This document shows positions 1-9,355 of a DNA stretch of 64,000 nucleotides, in pieces. Below the pieces are notes generated by a model, which worked only from the letters and a program-made list of their open reading frames with translations, did not search any database and was not told where the DNA came from. Position 1 is the first letter of the stretch. Each line of letters starts with the position of its first letter. A program made the position numbers and the translations under genes. This DNA comes from Sphingomonas sp. CFBP 8760 (lineage in GTDB: Bacteria; Pseudomonadota; Alphaproteobacteria; Sphingomonadales; Sphingomonadaceae), in the NCBI RefSeq assembly GCF_014841615.1, contig NZ_JACYUG010000015.1:16362-80361 (forward strand), in the 5' to 3' direction.

Positions 1-25
1 TCCCGACCGCCGGCACCTGCGGGCG

Positions 26-1348
26 GTGACCATTCGGTCCCGGTTGATCCTGTTCGCGGCGGGTGACTTCGCGTTCAATCTCTACTGGCAGGCGGTCGGC
101 CTGTATCTGCTGTTCTTCTACATCGATGTGCTGGCGCTGCCCCCCGCCGTCGCGGGCGCGGTCTTCACGATCGGCGCCCTGTGGGACGGTATCGCCGATC
201 TGGCTGTGGGTGCCCTCGCGCAGCGACGCGGCGTGTCGTACCGGCGCTGGGTAGGGCGGGGCGCGGTGCCGCTGGGCGCCGGGTTCGTCGCGATGTTCGC
301 CGCCGCCGGTCACGGCGCCGGGTGGCTGCTCGCCGCGCAACTGGCGTTTCGCACCGCCTATGCCTTCACCAACGTTCCCTATGCCGCATGGACGACGCGC
401 CTGAGCGGGCGGAGCGAGGATCGAACGCTGCTCGCCGGGCTGCGGATGATGTTCGGCGCGCTGGCGGCGATCGCGGTGGCGGCGGCGTTGCCGGTGCTGG
501 CCGCCCGACTCGGTGGCGGCGGCATGGCCGGCTTTCCCCTTGCCGCCGCCCTGCTGGCGATCCTCGCGACCCCGCTGCTGCTGCTCGTCGCGGTGATCGT
601 ACCCGAGCCGGTCGGGGGCGAGGATGTGGCCGACCCGGTCGGGGGTGGGGACGTGGTCGACCCGGTCGACAGGGGCCTGCGCGGACAGATGGCGGCGTTG
701 CTCGCCAATCGCGCGTTCGTCACGCTCAATCTGGCGGCCGCCGCCGGCGGCGCGGCGGCGGCGCTGCTCGGGCAATCGGTGCTGTATTACTACCGCTATG
801 GTCTGGGTGATTCAGGGGGCGGTCCGCGCACGCTGGCGGCGATGGCACTGGCGAGCGTGGTGTTCGTGCCGTTCTGGACCTGGCTGGCCACCCGGGTCGG
901 CGCGCGGGCGACCTGGCTGATCGCGGGCGTGGGTGCAATGTCGTTGCTGTCGGTCGCGGCGCTGCTGCCGCTCGATACCGGCATGGCGACCGCGCTGTTC
1001 CTCGTCGCGATGCAGGCCGCGTTCGGCGGCTTTCAGCTCGCCGCCTGGGCGATGCTGCCCGACACCGTCGACTGGGGCGAACGGCAGCGCGGCGTGCGGG
1101 TGGAGGCGCTGGCATTCGGCACCTTCGCCTTTGCGCAGAAGGCGGCGCTGGCAGGCGCCGGCCTTATGATCGGGATGGTCTATGCCGCCAGCGGTTTCGT
1201 GGCGGGCGCCAGCCAGCCCGCCGGCGCGGTGGCGGCGATTCGCTGGCTGATGCTGGCGGGACCGGCGGTACTAATCGCGCTGTCGGTCGCCGCCATCCTG
1301 GCCAATCCGCTGCGGCCTGCCACGCCGCTGACGATCAGGCCAGCGTGA
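26..1348 (+). CDS. GPH-type MFS sugar:cation symporter
   Basis: Predicted inner-membrane transporter of the glycoside-pentoside-hexuronide (MelB-like) branch of the major facilitator superfamily. It would import oligosaccharides or glucose released by the neighbouring hydrolases. The 440-residue product has about 12 hydrophobic segments. Its N-terminal half carries the family-type region ALWDGIADLAVGALAQR, which corresponds to the cytoplasmic loop after helix 2. A GTG at 26 is used as the start; the window begins only 25 bases earlier, so a slightly different start cannot be excluded. The central cytoplasmic loop contains a duplicated 9-residue Pro/Gly/Asp unit. The 3' end overlaps the convergent GH3 gene by 14 bases. 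The substrate is inferred from context only. Confidence 0.85.
   Translation: MTIRSRLILFAAGDFAFNLYWQAVGLYLLFFYIDVLALPPAVAGAVFTIGALWDGIADLAVGALAQRRGVSYRRWVGRGAVPLGAGFVAMFAAAGHGAGWLLAAQLAFRTAYAFTNVPYAAWTTRLSGRSEDRTLLAGLRMMFGALAAIAVAAALPVLAARLGGGGMAGFPLAAALLAILATPLLLLVAVIVPEPVGGEDVADPVGGGDVVDPVDRGLRGQMAALLANRAFVTLNLAAAAGGAAAALLGQSVLYYYRYGLGDSGGGPRTLAAMALASVVFVPFWTWLATRVGARATWLIAGVGAMSLLSVAALLPLDTGMATALFLVAMQAAFGGFQLAAWAMLPDTVDWGERQRGVRVEALAFGTFAFAQKAALAGAGLMIGMVYAASGFVAGASQPAGAVAAIRWLMLAGPAVLIALSVAAILANPLRPATPLTIRPA
608..661. repeat. 2 x 27-bp in-frame tandem repeat
   Basis: Two consecutive 27-bp units, 608-634 and 635-661, encode PVGGEDVAD and PVGGGDVVD, with a partial third unit after them (PVD). 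They lie in the predicted central loop of the symporter, at residues 195-212. Because 27 is a multiple of 3, changes in copy number would keep the reading frame. Confidence 0.75.
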
Positions 1349-3623
1349 ACTCCCCCGCGACACCCTCCGCCTGCGCGGACGGTGCGATCCACAGGCGGAA
1401 CCGCCCCGGCTCCACGATCGGCTTCAGATCGCGGCCGATAAAGGTCAGGTCGGATCGGCGGAGCGTGAATTCCACCACCTGCGACGCGCCCGCCGGCACC
1501 CTGACCCGGCGGAACGCCTTCAACTCGCGCACCGGCCGGGTGATGCTGGCGGTCACGTCCTGCACATATAGTTGCACGACCTCGTCCGCGGCACGCGTAC
1601 CGCTGTTCGTCACCGTCGCGCGGACCGTCAGCGTCCCGCCGGCCGCCAGGGTCCCGCCGCCCGTCTCCAGCCCGGCATAGGCGATCCGGCCATAGGTCAG
1701 CCCATGACCGAATGGGAACAGCGCGTCGTTCGGCACCTCCTGGTAATGCGTCTTGTATTCCTGCGGCGCACCCGGGGGATTGGGGCGGCCGGTGGTCTTG
1801 TGCGCGTAGTGATAGGGCTGCTGCCCGGTGGCATGGGGAAAGCTGACCGGCAGTCGCGCCGACGGGCTTTCGCGTCCGAACAGCACGTCGGCGATCGCTG
1901 GTCCCATCTGCGATCCCAGAAACCAGGTGACGAGGATCGCGGGGGCCGCCAGCACCGCTCCCTCCAATGCCAGCGCGCGACCGTTGCGGAGCAGCACGAC
2001 GACGGGCTTGCCGGTGGCGGCGACCGCCTCCGCCAGTGCCATCTGCGCGGGCGGGACCACGATCGCCGTGCGGCTCTGCGCCTCGCCCGACATGCGCTGG
2101 GTCTCGCCGATCGCGAGGACGACGACATCGGCTGCCTGCGCCGCCGCCACTGCCGCCTGGATCCCGCCGGGCAGGGGGGCATCGATGCCCGATCCGTCCA
2201 CGACGGTGATCGCCGTCCTGTCCGCTACCGCCGCCTGCATTCCCGTCAGCAGGTCGACCGCCTCCGCATCGGTGCCATAGACGTTCCATGGCCCGATCAG
2301 GTCATGCTGCCCCCGCGCGAACGGCCCGATCAGCGCGATGCGCTTGCCGGCACGGGGCAGGGGCAGCAGGCCGCCGTCGTTCTTCAGCATCACGATCGAC
2401 CGGACACCCGCCTCCCGCGCCAGATCGAGATGCGCGCGGGTGCGGATCTGCGTCTTTTCCCGGCGCGGATCGATGCGACGGAACGGATCGTCGAACAGCC
2501 CCAGCGCGACCTTCAGCGCCAGCACGCGGCGAACCGCCTCGTCCACCCGCGCCATCGGCACTTCCCCCGCCGCGACCAGCGTGGGCAGGTGCTTGAGGTA
2601 GAAGCCGCTTTGCATGCTCATGTCGACCCCGGCCATGAACGCCAGCTTCGTGGCCTCGCGCGCATCGGCGGCGAAGCCGTGCGCGATCAGTTCCTCGTCA
2701 CCGGTATAATCGGACACGACCAGGCCGCCGAACCCCCATTCGCGACGCAGGACCTGCGTCAGCAACCATTCGTTCGCGGTTGCGGGGATGCCCGACAATT
2801 CGTTGAACGACGCCATCGTCGTCGGCGATCCCGCTGCGAAGGCGGCCTCGAACGGCGGGAAATACACCTCGCGCAACGTCCGTTCGGACACGTCGACGGT
2901 GTTGTAGTCCAGCCCCGCCTCCGCCGCGCCATAGGCGGCGAAATGCTTGGCGCAGCTGGCGACGGCATCGGGGGCGGCAAGGCCGCGCGTGCCCTGGAAA
3001 CCGCGCACCCGTGCGTCCGCCATGATCCGGCCGAGCAGCACATCCTCCCCCGCGCCCTCGACGCCACGGCCCCAGCGCTGGTCGCGGGCGATGTCGACCA
3101 TCGGCGCGAAGGTCCAGTCGATCCCGGCCGCCGCCGCCTCGGTTCCCGCCGCGCGGGCCGTCCGGCGGGCAAGTTCGGGATCGAAACTGGCCGCTTCCGC
3201 GAGCGGCATGGGAAATACCGTGCGGAAGCCGTGGATGATGTCGGCCGCAAACAGGAGCGGGATCTTCAGTCGACCCTGTCGCATCGCGGCGGTCTGCATC
3301 GCCTTCGCCATCGCGGTGCCGTTGCCGTTGAACACGCCGGTCAGCCGCCCGGCGCGCACGTCCGCCAGCTGCTGGTCGAAACTGCCTGCCGCGCCCGCGG
3401 GGTTCAGCGATACCGCCGCGCCGCCTGCCCAGGCCGCCGCCATCAGCGTCAGCTGCCCCGCCTTTTCCTCCACCGTCATCCGGCCGGGCAGGGCGGCGAC
3501 ATCGGCGGGCAGGGGGATTTCGGCCACCTGTTGCAACAGCGCGCGAGCCGGCGAGGCGGCCCAGGCCGCCGTGGCCCCCGCGCCGATCAGCATCGCACGC
3601 CGCGAAATGTGTCTATCCTGCAT
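1335..3623 (-). CDS. bglX: GH3 beta-glucosidase, Tat-exported (BglX-like)
   Basis: Family 3 glycoside hydrolase that removes glucose from beta-gluco-oligosaccharides, probably in the periplasm. The product is 762 residues, close to E. coli BglX. The N terminus DRHISRRAMLIGAG is a twin-arginine signal. The nucleophile aspartate is in VVSDYTGD, the acid/base glutamate is in SGEAQSR, and a C-terminal fibronectin III-like domain follows. I chose the second of two adjacent ATGs (3623) because GGGGAGGA precedes it at good spacing. An upstream in-frame ATG at 3668 would put the Tat motif too far in. The gene is divergent from the LacI regulator across an operator-like palindrome. GH3 enzymes from beta-1,2-glucan loci cleave sophoro-oligosaccharides, but beta-1,3 or beta-1,4 specificity cannot be excluded from sequence. 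Confidence 0.92.
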   Translation of the reverse strand: MQDRHISRRAMLIGAGATAAWAASPARALLQQVAEIPLPADVAALPGRMTVEEKAGQLTLMAAAWAGGAAVSLNPAGAAGSFDQQLADVRAGRLTGVFNGNGTAMAKAMQTAAMRQGRLKIPLLFAADIIHGFRTVFPMPLAEAASFDPELARRTARAAGTEAAAAGIDWTFAPMVDIARDQRWGRGVEGAGEDVLLGRIMADARVRGFQGTRGLAAPDAVASCAKHFAAYGAAEAGLDYNTVDVSERTLREVYFPPFEAAFAAGSPTTMASFNELSGIPATANEWLLTQVLRREWGFGGLVVSDYTGDEELIAHGFAADAREATKLAFMAGVDMSMQSGFYLKHLPTLVAAGEVPMARVDEAVRRVLALKVALGLFDDPFRRIDPRREKTQIRTRAHLDLAREAGVRSIVMLKNDGGLLPLPRAGKRIALIGPFARGQHDLIGPWNVYGTDAEAVDLLTGMQAAVADRTAITVVDGSGIDAPLPGGIQAAVAAAQAADVVVLAIGETQRMSGEAQSRTAIVVPPAQMALAEAVAATGKPVVVLLRNGRALALEGAVLAAPAILVTWFLGSQMGPAIADVLFGRESPSARLPVSFPHATGQQPYHYAHKTTGRPNPPGAPQEYKTHYQEVPNDALFPFGHGLTYGRIAYAGLETGGGTLAAGGTLTVRATVTNSGTRAADEVVQLYVQDVTASITRPVRELKAFRRVRVPAGASQVVEFTLRRSDLTFIGRDLKPIVEPGRFRLWIAPSAQAEGVAGEFTLA

Positions 3624-3701
3624 CATTCCTCCCCTTTCGATCCGACCCGGCCGTAACCGGGCCATCATCGCCGATAAATCGTTTGACCGTCTTGTATGTT
3701 C

Positions 3702-3717
3702 ATGTAACCGGTTACAT
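3702..3717. promoter_or_regulatory. LacI-family operator (16-bp perfect palindrome)
   Basis: ATGTAACCGGTTACAT is a perfect palindrome with a central CG, as expected for LacI/GalR operators. It sits between the GH3 gene and the LacI gene. A TTGACC hexamer (3683-3688) toward lacI has a 17-base spacer that places its -10 within the palindrome. On the other strand TTGATG overlaps the palindrome and TACAAG lies 18 bases further on. Binding here would therefore affect both divergent promoters. The hexamers are weak matches; the palindrome is certain. Confidence 0.8.
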
Positions 3718-3773
3718 CAAGAATAATGATCCGGCGACAGGCCGGGCGGCACCACCGGTGCCGACAGGAGAGG

Positions 3774-4811
3774 ATGGTTCGGAAAAGGATGTCGCACGCC
3801 ACGATCCGCGATGTCGCCCGCGAGGCGGAGGTATCCGTCGCGTCGGTGTCGCGCGTGCTGAACGGCCACGACAATGTACGCCCCGCACTCCGCCTGAAGG
3901 TGCAGGAGGTTGCCTCCCGCCTGGGTTATGTGCCGCATGCCGGCGCGCGCAGCCTCAGCCTGTCGCGCACGGGGACGATCGGCGTCGTCCTTCCCGACCT
4001 GCACGGCGAGTTCTATTCCGAACTGCTGCGCGGCATGGATCGCGAGGCGTCGGACCGGGGGCTGCATATGCTGTTGTCGGTCATGCATGACCGCGCCGGT
4101 GGCATCCAGGCGCTGCATGCGATGCGCGGCCGCGTCGACGGGCTGGTGGTGATGGCGCCGCAGGTCGATCCCGATCGCCTGCTGGCCCACCTGCCGCCCC
4201 TGACGCCCACGGTGCTGGTGAATTGCGCGCCCCATCACGAACGGCGGGCGGAACTGCGGATCGACAATGTCGCCGGCGCGGCGGCGATGGTCGACCACCT
4301 CATTGCCGTCGGCCGACGCCGCATCGTCCACATCGCCGGTCCCGAGGGGAATATCGACGCGGACGAGCGTCGTCAGGGTGCGGCGATGGCGGCGGCGCGG
4401 GCCGGCGCGACGTTTCGCGTGCTGTCCGGCGATTTCCGCGAGGCATCCGGCATCGCCGCCGCCGCCACGCTGCTGCCCGACATCGACGGCGTCGACGCGA
4501 TCTTCGCGGCCAACGACATGATGGCGATCGGCGCGATGGTCACGCTGAAGCGCGCCGGTGTCGCCGTGCCGTCGCAGGTGGCGATCGCGGGCTTCGACGA
4601 CGTGCCGCTCGCCCGCCTCGTCACGCCGGCCCTCACGACGCTCGGCATCGACATTGCCGGATTCGGCGCCCGTGCGGTCACGCGCCTGATCGGGCTGATC
4701 GCCGGGGGCGACGATGACGCGACCGAACATCGCGCGCCGATCCTGATCGTGCGCGACACCACACCAATCATCACAAGCCCGAACAATCGGGCGCAACAGG
4801 GGGAAATATAA
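3774..4811 (+). CDS. LacI/GalR-family transcriptional regulator
   Basis: 345-residue regulator with an N-terminal helix-turn-helix and hinge (TIRDVAREAEVSVASVSRVLN) followed by a periplasmic-binding-protein-like sugar-sensing domain (GTIGVVLPDL, AIFAANDMMAIGA, VAIAGFDDVPLA). It presumably represses the flanking glycan genes until a released sugar binds. The start at 3774 has AGGAG just upstream. A start at 3789 would give the more usual short N terminus and is a reasonable alternative. The stop codon overlaps the start of the TonB receptor gene (TAATG), so the regulator and receptor are translationally coupled. The regulator is thus transcribed together with its presumed target and is likely autoregulated through the operator at 3702. 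Confidence 0.93.
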   Translation: MVRKRMSHATIRDVAREAEVSVASVSRVLNGHDNVRPALRLKVQEVASRLGYVPHAGARSLSLSRTGTIGVVLPDLHGEFYSELLRGMDREASDRGLHMLLSVMHDRAGGIQALHAMRGRVDGLVVMAPQVDPDRLLAHLPPLTPTVLVNCAPHHERRAELRIDNVAGAAAMVDHLIAVGRRRIVHIAGPEGNIDADERRQGAAMAAARAGATFRVLSGDFREASGIAAAATLLPDIDGVDAIFAANDMMAIGAMVTLKRAGVAVPSQVAIAGFDDVPLARLVTPALTTLGIDIAGFGARAVTRLIGLIAGGDDDATEHRAPILIVRDTTPIITSPNNRAQQGEI

Positions 4812-7800
4812 TGAACACCATGTTTCGTGCGGCCTTGATCGCCGCGACGACGCTGGCCGGCGGGTCGCTGCTGCTGCCGTCGCCCGTCACCGCCCAGGTC
4901 GGGCAGGCGTCGTTGCGCGGTACGATCACCGCGCCGTCCGGCAATCCCGTGACCGAAGTCTCTGCGGTGGAGGTCGCGACGGGGTATCGCCGTACCGTGC
5001 CCGCCAGCGCGGACGGTGCCTATAATTTCGCGTCGCTGCGGGCGGGCACCTACCGACTGGAAGTGAAGTTGCAGAACGGCACGCGCAACTCCGACGAATT
5101 CACGCTGCGGGTCGGGCAGAATGCCGGCCTCGACATCGACCTGACCGCCGCGACCGACGCACCCCCGGCCGGCGCCACGCCCGACGCGCCTGCCACCGGT
5201 GGCGGCACGCAGGAAGGCGGCGACGGTGAGATCATCGTCACGGGCAACCGCATCCGCTCGTTGCAGGGTGGTCAGGTCGGCATCAACATCACCCAGCGCC
5301 TGATCGAGCAACTGCCGCAGAATAACCGCAACTTTCTCGCCTTCGCCGATCTCGCGCCGGGTGTGCGGTTCGTCGAGGAGGCGGACGGGTCGTCGCGCAT
5401 CCAGGGCGGCGCGCAGGCCAGCAATTCGGTCAACGTCTTCATCGATGGCGTCAGCCAGAAGGATTACGTGCTGAAGAACGGCATCACCGGTCAGGACACC
5501 AGCGCCGGCAATCCGTTCCCGCAGCTGGCGATCGGCGAATATCAGGTGCTGTCGTCCAACTACAAGGCGGAGTTCGACCAGGTCAGTTCCGTCGCGATCA
5601 CCGCCCTGACCAAGTCGGGCACCAACGAATTCCACGGCGAGGGATTTTTCGACTATACCGATCAGAATCTGCGTGATCGCCGGCCGACGGAAATCTACCC
5701 GACCAAGATCGCCAAGGTCAATTCGCGCCAGAAGCAGTTCGGCGGGGCGCTCGGCGGGCCGATCATCAAGGACCGGATGCATTTCTTCGTCACCTACGAA
5801 GGCAAGCGGCTCGATACGCCGTATGACGTGCGCCCGAACAACGGCGTGCTGCCGACCGCGCTGCCGGCGCAATATCAGGATCGGTTCGGCACGTTCTCGC
5901 GCCGTTTCAATGAGGATCTGTTCTTCGGCAAGATCGACATCGTCCCGACCGATGCCGACCTGATTGAATTCACCGCCAAGTATCGCGACGAATCCGGATC
6001 GCTGATCGGCAACGGCTTCGCGGCGTCCGAAACCGATACCGCGAACAAGGTCGAGGAACTGCGCGGTGTCGCCCGCTGGCAGCATACCGCCGATCGCTGG
6101 ATCAACGACCTGCGCGTGTCGTACGAGGATGTGACTTGGGGGCCGAAGCCGATCAACGGCGGCATCGGCCAGCAGTTCGACACCATCCTGCGCAACGGCA
6201 CCAGCGCGACCCGCACCGAATTGCTGCGCATCGGCGGCGGCACGAATTCGCAGGACAAGGGGCAGAAGGGCTGGACCGTCCAGGACGATTTCACCTTCAC
6301 CGGCTTCGAGGGGCACACGCTGAAGGTGGGTGCCAAAGCGAAGTGGGTGACGCTGAACACGCTGGAGCAGAATCTGCCCAACGCGCTGTACACCTACGAC
6401 ACCAGCCTGAACGGGGCGGGCCAGTTCAACACCACCATCCCCTACCGGCTGGAATTCGGTGCGGCGATCGGCACGGCGAACCCGGAGATCCGGTCGAAGA
6501 ACTTCCAGTTCGGCATCTATGCGCAGGACGACTGGGACGTGACCGATCGCCTGACGCTGAACCTGGGCCTGCGCTGGGATTACGAACGCACGCCCGCCTA
6601 TCTCGATTACGTCACCTCGCCCGCGCAGGCCGCCGCGGTGTCGCCGGCGAACTATCCCAATCTTACCCGCGCCGATTACGACATCAACGACTTCATCTCG
6701 AACGGGAACAACCGCAAGGCGTTCAAGGGCGCGTTCCAGCCGCGGCTCGGCTTCACCTATCGCTTCGACGAGGCGGGCCGGTTCTCGATGTTCGGCGGCT
6801 ATGGTCGCTCCTATGACCGCACCCAGTTCGATTTCCTCCAGCAGGAATTGACGCAGGGCACCTACGCCGTGCGCCGGTTCGAGTTCGCCAACGCGAATTC
6901 CCTGTCCCCCTGCACGCCGAGCGCCACCTGCATCCAGTGGAACCCGATCTACCTGACGGAGGCGGGGCGCCAGCAATTGCTGACCGGCTCGGTTGGCGGC
7001 GGGCGCGAATTGCGCTTCATCGACAACGATCTGAAGGTGCCGTATTCGGACCAGTTCAGCCTCGGCCTGCGCGGCCGGTTCGCGCCCGTCGAGCTGGAGG
7101 TCGGCTATACGCATATCAACAGCAGGAACGGCTTCGCCTATCTGCTCGGCAATCGTCGCACGGACGGTTCGTTCTTCTTCAACGATCCGGCCAATCCCAA
7201 CGACGCACCGGATTCGCCGTTCGGCTTCGCACCGCCGGGATTCGGCTCGGTCCTGATCGGCACCAACGGCCTGAAGACCAGTTCCGACGGCGCCTATGTC
7301 AAGCTGACCAAGAGCTGGTCGGCCGCCTCGCCGTGGAGCATCGACGCCACCTACAGCTATACGGAAGCGGAGGAGAACCGGCAGTTCGGCGAGTATTTCT
7401 CGCTCGATTTCCCGCAGATCAGCAATTACCCGACGCTGCGTTCCTCGGGCGTGCCACGGCACCGTTTCGTGACTGCGGGCAGCGTCGACACGCCGATCGG
7501 CGTCACCCTGTCGGGCAAGTTCCAGATTCAGTCGCCGAGCTTCCAGAAGGCGCTGGACAGCCGTTCGGCGCCGTTCGAACGCGTCATCATCGGCAGTCAG
7601 GTGGACTCGCTCGGGGATATCTGGGGGCGCCGTCAACTCGATCTGGCGATCACCAAATATGTCCCGTTCGGCTTCATCAACGACGTGTCCCGCCTGCGGC
7701 TGCGCGTCGACATCATCAACGTGATGAACGATCGCAACTATGTCGATTTCAATAACGCGCCGGGGGACAATGTGCGCGATACCAACTCGCCAACCGTCTA

Positions 7801-7876
7801 CCGCGAGCGGGTGGGCTACAGCGTGGGCGGCAACCAGCCGCGCACGATCAAGCTGTCGGCCGGCTTCTCGTTCTGA
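4811..7876 (+). CDS. TonB-dependent outer-membrane receptor with carboxypeptidase-regulatory-like domain (glycan locus)
   Basis: 1,021-residue outer-membrane transporter predicted to import oligosaccharides using TonB energy. It has a signal peptide (about 1-28, ending VTAQ) and a CarboxypepD_reg-like beta-sandwich (about 30-110). A Pro/Ala/Gly linker, a TonB-box-like EIIVTG segment and the plug domain follow, then a 22-strand-type barrel that ends in the aromatic AGFSF. The ATG at 4811 overlaps the lacI stop codon and is preceded by a purine-rich AGGGGGA. The position between a LacI regulator and two predicted glycosidases argues for sugar transport rather than iron. A 12-bp palindrome (CTCCCCGGGGAG, 7878-7889) follows the stop codon. 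Confidence 0.92.
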   Translation: MNTMFRAALIAATTLAGGSLLLPSPVTAQVGQASLRGTITAPSGNPVTEVSAVEVATGYRRTVPASADGAYNFASLRAGTYRLEVKLQNGTRNSDEFTLRVGQNAGLDIDLTAATDAPPAGATPDAPATGGGTQEGGDGEIIVTGNRIRSLQGGQVGINITQRLIEQLPQNNRNFLAFADLAPGVRFVEEADGSSRIQGGAQASNSVNVFIDGVSQKDYVLKNGITGQDTSAGNPFPQLAIGEYQVLSSNYKAEFDQVSSVAITALTKSGTNEFHGEGFFDYTDQNLRDRRPTEIYPTKIAKVNSRQKQFGGALGGPIIKDRMHFFVTYEGKRLDTPYDVRPNNGVLPTALPAQYQDRFGTFSRRFNEDLFFGKIDIVPTDADLIEFTAKYRDESGSLIGNGFAASETDTANKVEELRGVARWQHTADRWINDLRVSYEDVTWGPKPINGGIGQQFDTILRNGTSATRTELLRIGGGTNSQDKGQKGWTVQDDFTFTGFEGHTLKVGAKAKWVTLNTLEQNLPNALYTYDTSLNGAGQFNTTIPYRLEFGAAIGTANPEIRSKNFQFGIYAQDDWDVTDRLTLNLGLRWDYERTPAYLDYVTSPAQAAAVSPANYPNLTRADYDINDFISNGNNRKAFKGAFQPRLGFTYRFDEAGRFSMFGGYGRSYDRTQFDFLQQELTQGTYAVRRFEFANANSLSPCTPSATCIQWNPIYLTEAGRQQLLTGSVGGGRELRFIDNDLKVPYSDQFSLGLRGRFAPVELEVGYTHINSRNGFAYLLGNRRTDGSFFFNDPANPNDAPDSPFGFAPPGFGSVLIGTNGLKTSSDGAYVKLTKSWSAASPWSIDATYSYTEAEENRQFGEYFSLDFPQISNYPTLRSSGVPRHRFVTAGSVDTPIGVTLSGKFQIQSPSFQKALDSRSAPFERVIIGSQVDSLGDIWGRRQLDLAITKYVPFGFINDVSRLRLRVDIINVMNDRNYVDFNNAPGDNVRDTNSPTVYRERVGYSVGGNQPRTIKLSAGFSF

Positions 7877-7942
7877 TCTCCCCGGGGAGCGGGCGTCGTC
7901 ATGGCGCCTGCCCTCATTGCTGAATAATGGAAGGACCGCCCG

Positions 7943-9355
7943 ATGATCGACCGCAGGCAGATGCTGGGCCGCGGCGGGCTGGCCCTTGCCGGATTGACGG
8001 CCGGCTGCGCGCCGGCGCTGTGGCCGCCGGCGCCCGCGGGGGTGCCGGACGATCTGGTCGCCGATCTGCAACGGCGCACCTTCCGCTTCTTCTGGGATAC
8101 GACCGATCCCGCCACCGGGCTTGCCCCCGATCGCTGGCCGACGCCGTCCTTCGCCTCGATCGCGGCGATCGGCTTCGCGCTCACCGCCTATCCGGTCGGC
8201 GTGGTGCATGGCTGGATCACCCGCGAACAGGCCCGCGCCCGCACGCTGGTGACGCTGCGTTTTCTGGCGGCGGCGCCCCAGGGCGATGGCGAGACCGGGT
8301 TCAGCGGCTACCGGGGCTTCTTCTACCATTTCCTCGGCGTGACGAAGGGGTTGCGCTTCGCCCGCTGCGAATTGTCGACGGTCGATACCGCATTGCTGCT
8401 CGGCGGGGTGCTGTTCGCGCAAAGCTGGTACGACGGCGATCACCCTGACGAGGTCGCGATCCGCGATCTGGCGGAGCAACTCTACCGGGCGGTGGAATGG
8501 CCGTGGATCACCCCGCGCGCGCCGCTGCTGGCCATGGGCTGGCATCCGGAAAGCGGGTTCATCCCCCACGACTGGGCGATTTATAACGAGGGGATGCTGC
8601 TCTACATCCTCGCGCTGGGATCGCCGACGCAGCCGCTGTCCGAGGGGACATGGCAGGCATGGTCGAGCCGGTTCGACGCGTCGTGGAGCGACCGATGGGG
8701 CGAGCCGCACCTGCATTTCGCGCCGCTGTTCGGGCATCAGTACAGCCATGTCTGGATCGATTTCCGGGGCATCCGCGACGAATACATGAAGGGCAGGGGG
8801 ATCGATTATTTCGAGAACAGCCGTCGCGCCGTTCATGCCCAGCGGGCCTATGCCATCGCCAATCCCGGCAACTGGCGCGGCTACGATGCCGAGATGTGGG
8901 GGCTGACCGCGTGCGACGGGCCGGGCGATTTTCCGCAGCGGATCGGCGGTGTCGACCGACAGTTCTTCAGCTATTCCGCGCGCGGCCCGGGTGAACGCGA
9001 CGACGGCACCATCGCCCCCACCGCCGCCGCCGCCTCGATCGCCTTTGCCCCCGACCTCGCCGAACCGGCGATCCGGGCAATGCATCGCCGCTATGGGCAG
9101 GGCATCTACGGCGAATACGGCTTCCTCGACTCGTTCAATCCCACGCTGACCGCCGCCGGTGCGCCGTTGAAGCATGGCCGCATCGTTCCCGGCGTCGGTT
9201 GGGTCGACAAGGATTATCTGGGCATCGATCAGGGACCGATCGTCGCGATGATCGAGAATGCGCGGTCGGGCCTGATCTGGCAGACGATGCGCCGCAACCC
9301 GCATATCCGGCGCGGGCTTCGCCGGGCGGGCTTCGCCGGTGGATGGCTGTCGTGA
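7943..9355 (+). CDS. GH144-like (glycoamylase-domain) lipoprotein, candidate beta-1,2-glucanase
   Basis: 470-residue predicted lipoprotein of the glycoamylase-like domain family, whose characterised GH144 members are endo-beta-1,2-glucanases or sophorose-releasing enzymes. The N terminus has twin arginines and a lipobox-like LTAGC with the cysteine at position 22. Family-type segments are RRTFRFFWDTTDPATGL near residue 45, FIPHDWAIYNEGM, FGHQYSHVWIDFRG and MWGLTACDGP. ATG at 7943 is preceded by GGAAGGA. The 3' end overlaps the next gene by 13 bases, which implies joint expression. The family call is strong. The linkage specificity is inferred from the family and from the GH3, TonB and GPH neighbours. 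Confidence 0.82.
   Translation: MIDRRQMLGRGGLALAGLTAGCAPALWPPAPAGVPDDLVADLQRRTFRFFWDTTDPATGLAPDRWPTPSFASIAAIGFALTAYPVGVVHGWITREQARARTLVTLRFLAAAPQGDGETGFSGYRGFFYHFLGVTKGLRFARCELSTVDTALLLGGVLFAQSWYDGDHPDEVAIRDLAEQLYRAVEWPWITPRAPLLAMGWHPESGFIPHDWAIYNEGMLLYILALGSPTQPLSEGTWQAWSSRFDASWSDRWGEPHLHFAPLFGHQYSHVWIDFRGIRDEYMKGRGIDYFENSRRAVHAQRAYAIANPGNWRGYDAEMWGLTACDGPGDFPQRIGGVDRQFFSYSARGPGERDDGTIAPTAAAASIAFAPDLAEPAIRAMHRRYGQGIYGEYGFLDSFNPTLTAAGAPLKHGRIVPGVGWVDKDYLGIDQGPIVAMIENARSGLIWQTMRRNPHIRRGLRRAGFAGGWLS

Noticed and set aside
3626..3668. Longer N terminus for the GH3 enzyme from an ATG at 3668
   Set aside because: It would put 15 extra residues before the Tat signal, while a strong GGGGAGGA site precedes the inner ATG.
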